Part shown: positions 35,860 to 47,289 of the stretch, in pieces | Numbering within the stretch: position 1 is the stretch's first letter | Layout of the letters: each line of letters opens with the position of its first letter | NCBI GenBank assembly: GCA_001600695.1 | Contig: BCKQ01000015.1 | Span: 322,168 to 386,167, forward strand | DNA from: Ascoidea asiatica | Taxonomy: Eukaryota > Ascomycota > Saccharomycetes > Ascoideales > Ascoideaceae | Direction: 5' to 3' | Length of the DNA stretch: 64,000 nucleotides | Program-made: the position numbers and the translations under genes | The notes under the pieces: generated by a model | Databases searched by the model: none | Told to the model about the DNA's origin: nothing | The model's input: only the letters and a program-made list of their open reading frames with translations

Positions 35860-37286
35860 TAAGGAATGCAAAACTATTTGCTGCAGGGTGGATATTTAAT
35901 ATTAAAGTTGATAACATAGCTTTAACTCTTAATCATAATGCAAGGCTTGTTGTATATCGCAATTTGAACAGTTTAATGATCCAACAACAGCAAGATTTCA
36001 GTGCAGTAGTCCTGTTTTGAATAAGGATCATGTTAGAATTCTCCTTTCATATGCTGCACATTACATGCTTAAGTTTAAAACAGTTGATGAACCAACAGCA
36101 TTTCTTCATGCTCCAATTCTTCAGGAGAATTATTTTCTTAGAACCCCAAAAGAATTTAGCGCCGAATTTAACACAAAATATATTAAATTCAAAAAATATC
36201 TTTATGGTCTAAGACAATCTCCTTTTTCATTTTTCCGTAATTTTAAAAACATTCTACTTCTGCTAGAAAGTACTCAGCTACTACCAGACCACTGCTGTTT
36301 TAAATCATCAACTGGTTTACTAAAAGCCATATATGTGGATGATTGTATAATTTTAGGGAAAATATTAAACACATTTGAACATTTGTGAACAAATTGAAAA
36401 GTAATATATCAATTAGAAAAACATCTTTTGAACATTTTGTAGGTTTGGATTTCTGATCAATAGATGGTGAAATTCTAATGACTTCTGATACCATTACAAC
36501 CAGTATCCTACAAAAATTAAAATTCGTTGATTCAACCCCAAGATGGTCTCCTTATTTAAATCTTGATCAGCAAAACCGATGGTTAATGATGACGATAAAA
36601 ATCTTTGGGAACCAATTGTTGGTTCATTAGTTTATTTAGCAACTCATAATCCTCCAGATACTGATTTTGGTATTCATGAACTGACCAACAGTATGTGTGG
36701 TCCATCAACAAATAATTTGACTATGGTTATGGATGTTCTTCGATACGTTAAAGGATCGATAACTTTAAGTAAAATTTGAATCAATTAATGGCAAAACAAT
36801 TCATCTTTACACAGAGGGTTCTTATTCAGGAAACCGTACTGCAGGTTATACTTTAACATATGGTGGTAATATGTGGTATCTTTGGAGTCATCGACTGTGC
36901 GGCCCACAGAGCCTTTATCATCTTATGAAGCTGAAATGCTGGGAGCCATATTAGGTGCAAACGCTATCTTTTATTTGATTTATTTCATAGAAGAGATTGA
37001 CCCTGAAATCGAACATTATTCACCTTACAAAATGTACATTGATAATGCTGGATTAGTTTACAAAATTAACAATTTTGAAAAGGTAAGTGTTCCATATCCA
37101 AAACCCTTTACAATTATCTTAAAATTTCTATCTGATATTACAAAATTTAGGTTATTAAAGCTCTCTCATGTTTCGGATAATTATAATGCTGCCCATATGT
37201 TTACCCGACCTTCAACAACTTCCAAGCTTCAAAATTATGTTAAAATTTTAAATTTTGAAAACAATATTAATTTTTATTTTTCCTAA
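35860..37286 (+). pseudogene. Copia element 2, reverse transcriptase and RNase H
   Basis: Recognisable RT blocks are PTAFLHAPI near 36,092, KKYLYGLRQSPFSFFRNF near 36,192, DHCCFKSS near 36,288 and an intact YVDD at 36,332-36,343. The connection LWEPIVGSLVYLATHN near 36,600 and MDVLRYVKGSI near 36,730 follow. RNase H is marked by LSSYEAEMLGAILGANA near 36,915, MYIDNAG near 37,032 and the terminal AAHMFTRPSTTSKL near 37,189. There are frameshifts near 36,390 and 36,780 and TGA codons in the linking frame near 36,386-36,455. Confidence 0.85.
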
Positions 37287-37475
37287 GGCTCATACACTTT
37301 AGTTCTACACTCAAATATTTACTTTTTTCGTACTGCAGACTTTCCCGACTTTAGGTTTACTTTAAAAATAGCGTTTTTCTTTTCCTTTTGTTTTCAATCT
37401 TAACTTACCTGGTTTTATATTTTGTTTCTTTTTAACCAACAACTGTTATCATTTTCATGCAAGATTGGCAGGGCA

Positions 37476-37800
37476 TGTTAAGATATTAAGTCTGAAAGGG
37501 CATTTCACTCATTCTGTTACAGAACGTATGACATTACCCTTATAGACCACTAAATGTGATTTGTCATTTAACCAAATATCACTCCTAAACTGTCCGATGA
37601 TGGTTGCTATATAACTACCTGAAAATACGTTTCTTCTCTCATTCTCGAGGAAAAGAGATCATGGACTTCTTTATTTTGACGTTTAAGAATGCTGAATGTT
37701 TGACATGTTTAACGGCAATGTTTGGATTCCTTGAAAAATATATTAATCTACTTGAGAGGCGTTCGAAAGGAGATTGTTCTACTCTTCAATTATAATATTA
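37476..37800 (+). repeat. 3' LTR of copia element 2
   Basis: It starts TGTTAAGATATTAAG and aligns by eye with the 5' LTR over at least 200 bp. It lies 190 bp after the end of RNase H. The 3' end is approximate. Confidence 0.75.
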
Positions 37801-40608
37801 GCGCTGGTTGTTTAAGTTATTTTAGTTTATATTTAAATGTATGAAACCATTTCTACGGCAGCAGAATTTAAGGTCATTTATAATTTTTGGCTAATTACGT
37901 ATAGCAAAAAATTTGATCTAGAAATAGTACTAACACTCCAATCCTATATTCAGGAGTTGTTGAGTATCTCCTGAAATTTTCTCTTTTGTATGAGTTCTGC
38001 ACTTACTATAAACATCATATCGCGTGGTATAGTGCACCATTAACTGGCTTTTATTAATTTAACTAGGTATTCATTACTGCAAAAACGTGAGTTAATCGCA
38101 AGCACCGCTTCTAAAATGGGGCATCTAAATTAGACTTCTTCATGAACGCAAATGAATGTTGTGAAACTGGGTGGCTCGCCAGAGCAGTAGGATGTGTACA
38201 TATATTTGTATGAGGCTACAGCTCTAAGTAACTACAGCTTTTTGTAGGTATTTCTGCGTGTATTTCGTTTAACATTAATAATATTAAAATAATATACATA
38301 GAAGTCAGAAGGCGTTTCTCGTTGGATAAGATTTTGGAATATTCAATACGTTGGTGACCTTCACAACAGCAAAAACTTTAAGTATGTCATCAAGGCTTGC
38401 CACATGATATGTTTAGGTAGTGCTAATTCTACAAACAAGGGTTATTGGTTTTTATAGCAATTGATCATGAATGTCATAGTTTCCAATTAAACAAAAGTTT
38501 TGTGATTTATATCCGAAGCAAGTATATATGAAACAAAAACAGATTAGTTGTTTTGCTAAAATAAGTAGCCCTCCCCGACACTCATTAACATATTGGTAAG
38601 CGTAGCAGGGTTCTTTACTATGGATCGATAACCTTTTTAGGTGAAATCTGATACTTGACACAATTACTAAATATAGGTCAAGCCCTAAAATCACATTTCG
38701 TGAATTTGGGATCGGTACGGTTTGGTTCTATTTGTACCAACTTTAGGTCCAGACCGCATTTTCCAATAAGGAACTTGTTGGTCATTCAAAGATTGGAGTT
38801 ACATGCTCTTATCGATTATTTTGGAGGTTTCCAAAATTTTTTGTTTGTGCTCTTCAACCTGTCAAAGCGAATTGATAAATTATCGCAGGATAAGCCATTA
38901 TAAAAGAGATCACCCCCTACATGTAGTGGTAAAGGTAGTACCGCGTTCGGCCTTGATGTTGACCCATCTGTGACAATATTTAATATATTGGAGCCTTCCT
39001 TTGGATAAAACCCGGAAGATTACGGTATGCAAATTCAACGGAAAGGATGGTAACAACTGTCACGACAATTTTTGTCCTGATTTTTGAAACTTGATTCCCT
39101 GGCACAGTTCGTTCAAGTCTGATGGCGATAATTTGAAAATAGGAAATATCAATAAAAATAAAGCCAGTTGTAGTTGTTCTTGAGGTTCCATCCAGAAATT
39201 TTTGACCCTTGAATTTTCTAGGGTATACCTAACATCATAGGTGCGTGTCTTCCGAAACAGCTTTAAGATATTGCAAGAGAATCATTGGAGATGAGGGTTC
39301 ATGCCAAAGACAATGATGTACAATCCGTCAGTATAGCCAATCAGTTTGGGATACAATGTTGTAAGAAGAAATGTAACGACTCTAAATTAAAAAATTGTGC
39401 TAAGCTAAGCTTGTGAGCGTTTTGTTAATTAATGACTGTGGAACAAATACATTTGTGATGTGAACGAAGGGGTGATTGATAGATAAATAATTTTGTTTTT
39501 CTTGTATGAAAACTAAACATTGTATGCTTGATTCTGCAACTGTGGTAGCCCACTTACAATCTCAGCGGGTGCACTCAAATCACCCCAGACATGAAGGGAA
39601 ATTAATTGTTCCTTAATTTTTTGAATCAGATTTATTACGTCAAGAACATTTCTACATGTTTGAAGATTTGTAATTAGATTAGAAGATGCATATGCATAAC
39701 CAAAATATGGATTAAAGGGAGACTCTATAAAAGGGGAATGTTTTATTATGTTTTTTATTAATTAAAACTGTTAACATTAATATTGGAGCTGAAGTTAGAT
39801 ATCCAAGACTTTGAATGTTTACCCTCTGTTTATTCATATGATAAATAACGTTGAACTGAATTAGATATCAACCATTTTTTTATGTGGACACATATCAAGC
39901 TAACCAAAGTAGTCTCCACATTAATCAAAATTCTCAGGAACCGAGTTCTCAAAAACGCTGCAAGGTTTAGGTGGTCGTCTTTCTTGTGTTTCAAATAATT
40001 TCAATTTGTCTTTAATATTTTGTTAAATTCTACGTGGGTGTGAGCGTCTAGTCATACGGCGGTCAAATAAATATTTGATATAAACTATCGCCGGGTAGAA
40101 AGCTGTGTTTATCAAACTTGCGGTAAATAAGCTTGACATGTACGGCACTTCGAGCTCTGGACACGGTACAAGCAAATTAAGTGCGATTGTGAGGTTCCTC
40201 TGGGTTTATACTAGTAGCCAATATTTTATACAGTTAATATTCCGAAACCCATTTATTCTTCATTAATGAACGAAAAAACGTTGAAATGTTAATTTAGTGA
40301 GTATTTCAGAGTACATAACGATAAACTAGATGGACAGTAATTTGTTACCATTCAAAATATTGATAAATCGATTTATAGTTCCTTCAGGAAATACATCAGG
40401 ATCGGGAGCTTCATTATTCTCTACCCTTTCAATCGGAGGGTCTGTGTTTAGGCTCTAAAACGCATAATCAACTTTTTTCAAAGATATAATATTTGGAAAA
40501 AAAAACGGTATGTCTTTGAACACGCAACCATTGTTTAAATAGTCATTATTTTTGCCCAAATAATTGGTTCTCGTTTGAGCCAACATAGTTAACGAAACAG
40601 GTGTCAGG
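37801..40608. other. No gene recognised
   Basis: Only short ORFs are present (up to about 82 codons), without recognisable motifs. Base composition is slightly richer in GC than the flanks in places. Confidence 0.5.
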
Positions 40609-41628
40609 AATTCTAGTTAATACCAAGTGAGGTGATATAGTTACGTGGTAGAGGCCTGGAGCGATCAAGTTGGCCGACAGCCTAGTATTACAAGCCCTGG
40701 TGATAAGGCCTTGTACCAATGATGACTACAGGACAACTGAATGCCTCGTGGCATACTGTGACCGAGATAGTATTCTGTTAAGGCCAAGCAATGGGTCTAA
40801 CTGGTCAGGCTCTACTGGTTTACCCTTTCTTATTTTGATGAAGTATTTACAACCTAGCCCTGAGGCTTCATAGTTAATATGCATTTTCTACATACATGTT
40901 ACGAGGTGTACCATGGAGATACCTGAAGTACTCTGCAGGTACAATATTCAAAGACATTGGTGAGATCCAGTGGCATGCTGCGGATGAGATAAGTGATTAC
41001 CTAATCAGGACGACCGCAGCTTCATTGCGGTAGACTTTAGTGATTCATATATACGCCCAGCCGAGAGGGCTGGTTCATGTTCAAATTAGTAATTGTACGA
41101 AGCAATTATTAGGTCTTATTTTTTTTGAGGGGCTAGTATGCGGTTGTAGAAGACGTGATGTTTTGGGTTGCATAACTCTTCTTGGCGAGCAAGGGGATTT
41201 CCTACGCATGATGAAAGGTAATTGATTACTGATCAACTACCAGAAGTTAATTGGCTACTCGGACAGCCGAATTTACCAACTGATAGAAAAGTCCTTGTAG
41301 GTTCTATCAAAGAGAAATTCTACTTGTACCTTCTATCACATTGTATGTGGCCAATACTAACTTGTAGTTTGAGATTACGAGACGTAATTTCAACCCCAAA
41401 TATTACAGGTAGAAAGTGATATCCTCCTTGATTCGGGCCGCCCCAATAGCAACCATTTTGCTATACGCATGTAAAACAGCTAGCAAGATTTATAAGATAT
41501 ACTTCTTGCTGATTAAGGTCGAAATTCATATAATAACATTCATTCCCCAATATTTTTATATTAATTTTGATATATAGATTATGGAATTAAATGCATAGGA
41601 ATACGAATAATAAGAATAATGTTCAACA
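40609..41628 (-). repeat. R2 LTR-like repeat, copy 2
   Basis: On the minus strand it starts TGTTGAACATTATTC at 41,628 and aligns with 17,420-18,456. Strong blocks include GTATAGCAAAA, CACATCACG-like AAAACATCACGTCTTC, CGTACAATTACTAAT and CAGAGTACTTCAGGTAT. It stops at CTAGAATT, where copy 1 continues into different sequence. Small ORFs inside are not meaningful. Confidence 0.8.
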
Positions 41629-44129
41629 ATAAGTGACCTCAATCTTTTGTTGAGTAAAATTAATTATATTTCACCGATGATTCTTGTTGGAAACAGCGGC
41701 CAAGTCTCAAAAAAATTTTTTTGAAATTAGTGGTCAAGACTTTTAAAAAAATTTGATTTTATTAATTTCTTCTGTTTCAATAGCAGAAGATAAATGACGG
41801 ATCGCTTCCTAGATGAACTAGAATAAAATTAAGGTATCAAGCATTAACTCTGGAACAACAAAAAATAGGACTTGGGGTAAAAGAATTTAGTTGTTGAACG
41901 TTTATTCGTTTAAATAGAGTAGTTGCTACTAAAGTTTAGTTTTTAACTATTCCTGTGAATTGCCACCTATCTGTCTATGTGATTTCTTGGATACATTCCA
42001 TATGCTTCCGAATATCGTTTAGGCTGCGGCAGTTTCGATCCCATTGATTTTGGCTGGTTGTGTTTAATACAATTACGTTACTGAGGAGATTTTCTTTCAT
42101 TTCTCTTCTTGATTTTGAACTAGATTTTTTTTAAAGCTTAATTTATTTTATTCATATAACTTTCATGTCATCAATGCTTATTTATGGTCTTTTCATATCC
42201 AGCAGTTAGGTGTGTTAGTCAAATTTGGAATTTCTATGTCCCAATATGTTAAGTGTGCTGGGCAATTAATGCCATTTAATCTTCAGTTGCCAATTTGGAT
42301 GTCGCTGATACCAGTTTATGGTAGCTGTATTTGTGGGTTATTTGAAGGCGTCGTTGGCGCTTTGATTGCAATTAAATCCAATATTTGCGTTTCCTGACTA
42401 ATGTTCCATTATACCGAGGATAAATAGGTAATATTTTAATAATGCCGAATTTTTTTTGACAATGGAAGTTTTTATTGGTGATCTATATTCCTAAACGGCG
42501 GATTATCTTAAAGAATATTATGTAAAACTTTAAGACGCATTAATTTCACTCACGATATAAATTGCAAAAAATGATTGGTACGGACATGGACTAAATCACC
42601 TTTTATGGCTGATGAGTTGCCTTTTCTTGCTGCAGTGTCAGGACTTGGTAGGAATAAAATAATGTTCTATCTCAGTGAACTATAACATGATTGTTTACAG
42701 TGAACCTCTCATATTGTTACTTAGTAATCTATAAGAGATTTGCCGCCTCGCAGCTTAAACAACGAATGAACACTTATAAACCTTAACCAATTTTTTTAAA
42801 CCGTGGAAAATTGAATTATCTGCAAATTTGAATCAGTTAAATCCATTAATTTTACATAAAAGGAAACAAATGTAAATTTCAGACACCTCTTTAAGTTTAG
42901 TACAGCTTTTATTTCTTAAATTGTGCAAATTTTGAAAAACAGAAGGGGGAATTTTAATTGTAGTATCGCTTGTTGGGATATTTGATAGGAAAAACAAACT
43001 AATTTATTTTCTACTACTAGGGAATTCACTAATTTCCTGTTTTGTAGTTCAGTAACTAAAATTGCGCTTATATATTTGATAGTAATTGAATAAGAATATG
43101 TGAGAGCTATTATTGCTCGCCGAAACGCATTATCAGCAGACAATTCAGCTATATGCTCCCTGATACTGAAGAATACTGTTGCTGATAAAACTAATACAAA
43201 TCCCCCCAGTGCATCTTCCCTTAAGTAAATAACCTTTACATCTTTATTATCAATAGAACCAATACTGCAGGTAATCTGACCGCACCTATGATTAAACCTT
43301 GAACTCAGGGGTTACCAAACCCTAATAATGCTACTCGTTATGCCCACAGAACAGATAGCAAACCCCAAATAAACTTGACCCTGGAATTCAATGAATGGGT
43401 TAAAATAAATAAACTTAACTGTCTGCAATAATTGTTCAGTAAAGACTGATTAGAAAATTTACAGGTTACCTATGTATCAAGGTAATTATCTCAATAAAGA
43501 ATGTGTGCCACATGATAATTCAGAAGAACAAAATCTTAATCAATAAGCCGATTCTCTAGTCAGTTCTGTAACATGAGGTTTAAAAGAGTTTCAAAAGCCT
43601 AATCATCTAAAGACTTCAGAACGCATCCCCTCTCAGGGAAGTCGTTTTTTGAAAATTTAACTGATTAAGTTCCTCATGTATATGTATAAGAAACATCGGA
43701 TGTTTCTAATCAATTCTAGTAATACTACCTGTCGTTATTAACTTCAGTAACTGGTTAATTTATTATAATGTACTATCTCTAAATATATATACGAGAAATC
43801 TACTTTGCTTCCCTAAAGAGCGATCCCCTTCTCCATATATTAGTGAAAATAAGGAAGAAGAAAATTTTTTGTCTAGGAGCAACAGACACTTATGTTGATT
43901 CCTGATACGACTTTAGAGGTGCAGCTTATCGAATAGGTTACGACACCCTCAGATAAGCTTTTAAGGTCAAATAAAATCCCCATACTAAATCCGAAATGGC
44001 AAGCTAAAATCGATCAAATGGGTTTGAGTTAAGTGAAGCTCGTATCTAGCATTTATGCTATTATGTTAGACATTCAGAGTAATTCACCTATAAAATAGCC
44101 GCAATAAAATTCATCTCAGTGCATTTAAT
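41629..44129. other. No gene recognised
   Basis: Short ORFs only, for example 61 codons at 42,212-42,397 and 75 codons on the minus strand at 43,143-42,916, neither with a motif I know. Confidence 0.5.
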
Positions 44130-44500
44130 CAGACAAAACCACACACACAACAAATAGTTATAACTAAAACAATCAATAAAATTTAATTGTGTTGTTTTTT
44201 TTTTTTTTTTTTAGTGACTTTCAGTATAATGACCATAATAATATTAATGATAGTAATAACAATATTATCATCATCTTGGTTAAGCACAAGTAATCACAAT
44301 GATAGTTCATAAGTAATTACGAGGATAAAAATACTTATAAATGAAGCACAATTCAGCTCAATATTACTATTCATAAATCAAATTCAAATTGAACAAACTT
44401 TAACAAAAAACAAACATTTAAATAAATAGTTCCATGTTCAATAACCTTATAGTATCAAAGATCAAATGCTTATCATAAATGGTACTAAAAATCTTTCAAC
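44130..44500 (+). repeat. R2 repeat, copy 3, partial
   Basis: It aligns with the distal part of R2 copy 1 (about 18,480-18,800): ATAACTAAAACAATCAATAAA, CACAAGTAATCA, ATAAATGAAG and AGTATCAAAGATCA are shared. A 20-base T run is inserted near 44,198. The first kilobase of R2 is missing. Confidence 0.65.
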
Positions 44501-45439
44501 ATACTATTCTGAATTTCAGGAGACAATAACTTTAGATATTCCATCTCAAGCTTGGGATATTAGATAAATTTTAACACCGAATACGATTACCAAAGTTTCA
44601 GACAAATAATGAGTGCACAAAATCAATTTTTATAGTTTATAATGGTATTCTTTACTTATTAAGGATATGGTGCGGCACCCATATCACCGTAATGGCACAC
44701 TAAAAATAACATACCCTTTTCTTGCTGACACTTAAATAGACAGACGTAACTAATAAGCATTTATAAAGAGTTTTAGTATGTTACCATGACTTTAAGGTTT
44801 TCTTTGCCTCAACTAGGGTAATTTTGCACAATTTTTTTTTCTAAGATGACACCTGACGTACAGTGACTTACGACTATTCTTAAAACGCCTCTTATTTTTT
44901 GAGAAATTTAAAAGAAACATTAAAAAAATCAAGTTGATTAATGTTCAAATCGAGTCAATACAAGCGGAATTTAAAGATGCATTGACGCGTCAACTGAAAT
45001 GATCTATAGCAAAAATCTTTGCCACGAAAAACAGCATTAGTAAATATTAGAATCTTACAATAGTTAGAAAACAAACAGTTCATCTAAACAAATCTCAACA
45101 AGAGATTTATCAAATACCAACAAAGAGTTCAATTCATTTGAGTTTAAAAATTCACAATTCAACGGAAACTTTAAAACTAAGAAATATTAAAAAATTCTAG
45201 TCAAGATTCCAGTTCCGGATTTTCAAAAAAGCTGGTATGACTTTCAATTAAAACTTTTCTATAGTAGATGAACACATTCTTTATAATATTCAAAAATGAT
45301 AAATTTTTCTTAAGAACAAGCAATGCCAAATGGAAGCATTATACAAGCACAACAAAAACGGAAAGTTGGTAGTGTTCAACATCTCATATACATGAAAAAA
45401 AGAATTCACACAGCGGAAAACGCTTCAGGAAATGATTTA
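44501..45439. other. No gene recognised
   Basis: AT-rich sequence with short ORFs. The last 140 bases may already belong to the transposase relic that follows. Confidence 0.45.
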
Positions 45440-46740
45440 CATTGGTTGATTTCTTGGATGGGGAAGCATTAAAAGATTTTGGGTTTTCAAGGCAAGAAAT
45501 AATACTTCTACTAATAAAATTTAAAATCGGAATGTCTGTAAGGAGACAAATTCGGGATAAGTTTTTGTTGAGGACAATCTGTAAGCAACAGTCGCGGGAC
45601 TTCGCGTTACAAGTGGCAGACAGTTAGAGCTCCTATTAAAAGATAGGTGGACCTATAACCTAGAGTTATTATATCACTGGCGTCGCCTATGCTTCTTAAA
45701 TTCAGGTATACCGAGATCTAAAATATAGTGATTTTTTTCTGTTTCCCTGATTCAAGGGGTCACACCTGAAATTTGCCCTGTTAATTTTTTTAAAATTTAG
45801 GACGTCATTTATGTCGAAGTCTAACTTACAGACCGTTAGAGCTCCAGTTAGAAAAAAATTGGGCAAAGTTTCCCTATTAAACCTCAACATCGATATGCTG
45901 TTACTCCCATTGACGCTTTTTGTAGTTACATTGGACGTATTAAAGTTGGTGATAGGTACTACGATATGATCCTAATTTTTAATCGATCACCAGCTGCTTT
46001 AGCTACTATGTTTAATTTTGTTGCCGCCCATATTTTTATAGCATTTAATTATTTTGAGAGAAATCTAAATATAGACTGTCTCCAAAACGGGTTGAGCACT
46101 TAGGTGAAGGTGCAAAGCAATAGAATATGCTATACCTAAAGGTTGCATTTCTTGTTGATGGATCAAGTTATCATTGCTGTGTTCCATCCAGAAAACGAGA
46201 TTGCTGAATTGGGGTTACAAAAAACATCCCGGGATCACATGCCAAGTAACTTGTGGCCTTCACGGTATTTTATGTCAAGTTGATGGGCCAGTAACTCCGA
46301 ATCTTAATGATTTAGGTCAATTTTCTAGATGCTTATTATTTCAAGTAATTCAAAATTTAAAACTCCAAGGGCCACAGCTAACGATTTAACGAGAACAAGG
46401 ATATGCTGCCTATGGTCATATATTGATTGTACTATTCAGAGAAACTGAATGTCATGCTGATGCTTCTGGAAACAAATTTCGAATTAACGGGCAGTGTCTG
46501 GGTTTTCGCTAGCGAGCGAGAACATTTTGCTGTTAATTAATAACAGGAATACCTTGCTGCGACATTTCGATAAAAATATGGTTTACATATCTCCATTGGG
46601 CAGTATTCTTTTCAGTGTTTGTATACGCAATAATTTTAAAAAAAAGCTGATTACAGGAAAATCAAATTGGAATCAAACACAATGCCATCCACCAACAATT
46701 GATGAATATTGGCAATATCAAAATTTTGAGTAATTGATTA
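45440..46740 (+). pseudogene. Harbinger-like (DDE_Tnp_4) transposase relic
   Basis: An N-terminal block LKDFGFSRQEIILLLIKF near 45,472 resembles the F-R-F-S/T-x-x-x-I-x-x-L helix that opens PIF/Harbinger transposases. Further on, LVDGSSYHCCVPSRK near 46,150 resembles the I-D-G-T-x-x-x-I-x-R-P-S segment around the first catalytic aspartate. After a frameshift, WGYKKHPGITCQVTCG near 46,211 resembles the Y-S-G-x-K-K-x-H-x-x-K-x-Q block. GYAAYG near 46,403 and HFDKNMVYIS near 46,564 match later positions. Multiple frameshifts make it nonfunctional. The identification comes from motif order only. Confidence 0.6.
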
Positions 46741-46892
46741 GTTTTGCCTTGAATTAGATTAGATTAAATATTTCTAAGTAGGAATATCGCTTATTAAGAA
46801 TTAAATTAGCTTCTTTACACATTATTTCATCTTTATGTTAATATCACTATTTCCTAATTGTATATTTTCGATTTGTTCAAGATGCAATATAA

Positions 46893-47289
46893 TCACTGCC
46901 TTTGCATTACTGTACATCCATAAACAATACTCTGAAAATAAACTTTTACATTCATAGAATTACCGAAATAAACTCGTGCCCCTTCATATAATAGGATAAA
47001 TTTTTCAAATAACTCAGAAACCTCTTGAGAATATTCATAAATTGCAATAAATAAAAGTGTATGTAACCTATCAGCAGAATTTTTTAAACCATTTATTAAA
47101 TCTAAAGCATTTCGATCATATAAACATCTCTCTGCATTATCCAATAATTGAAAACCTACGCCACACAAAGAAACACCGAGTGAACGAACTCTTTTTTTCA
47201 GCACCAAAACCAGCTCTAAAAAAAGCATTACCAACTTTCAAAATTTACCAGCTTGAATATTTAATTTATGACTTATATAAAGCATTTTT
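46893..47289 (-). pseudogene. PDR-type ABC transporter relic, downstream piece of first nucleotide-binding domain
   Basis: On the minus strand, MLYISHKLNIQ near 47,285 corresponds to the G-x-S-H-T-x-N-T block. FFRAGFGAEKK near 47,215 stands where RGVSGGERK is expected. After a frameshift the frame gives RVRSLGVSLCGVGFQLLDNA, in exact register with the Walker B region W-D-N-S-T-R-G-L-D (here LLDNAERCLYD). AIYEYSQEVSELFEKF and LLYEGARVYFG are the very characteristic post-Walker-B sequence of fungal PDR (ABCG) transporters. The upstream part of the same domain lies beyond a 2.7-kb interruption at 50,032-50,990. Confidence 0.75.

Larger units (their letters stand above)
31221..37800 (+). mobile_element. 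Ty1/copia retrotransposon (element 2) with both LTRs
   Basis: Related sequences starting TGTTAAGATA flank a copia-type gag-pol. The order protease, integrase, reverse transcriptase, RNase H identifies the superfamily, and gene content is nearly complete with the RT active site intact. Frameshifts and stops break the polyprotein. The two LTRs differ at many positions, so the insertion is old. Between the 5' LTR and gag is about 1.3 kb of AT-rich sequence without a clear primer-binding site. Confidence 0.9.

Noticed and set aside
32833-37286. Repeat-induced point mutation (RIP) as the cause of the stops
   Set aside because: RIP prefers CpA, which would turn TGG into TAG rather than TGA; TGA is the more frequent change seen, and frameshifts also abound. 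Not excluded, but not supported by what I can count by eye.
42600-42660. Possible hammerhead ribozyme (CTGATGAG)
   Set aside because: The matching GAAA core strand and stem III are absent.
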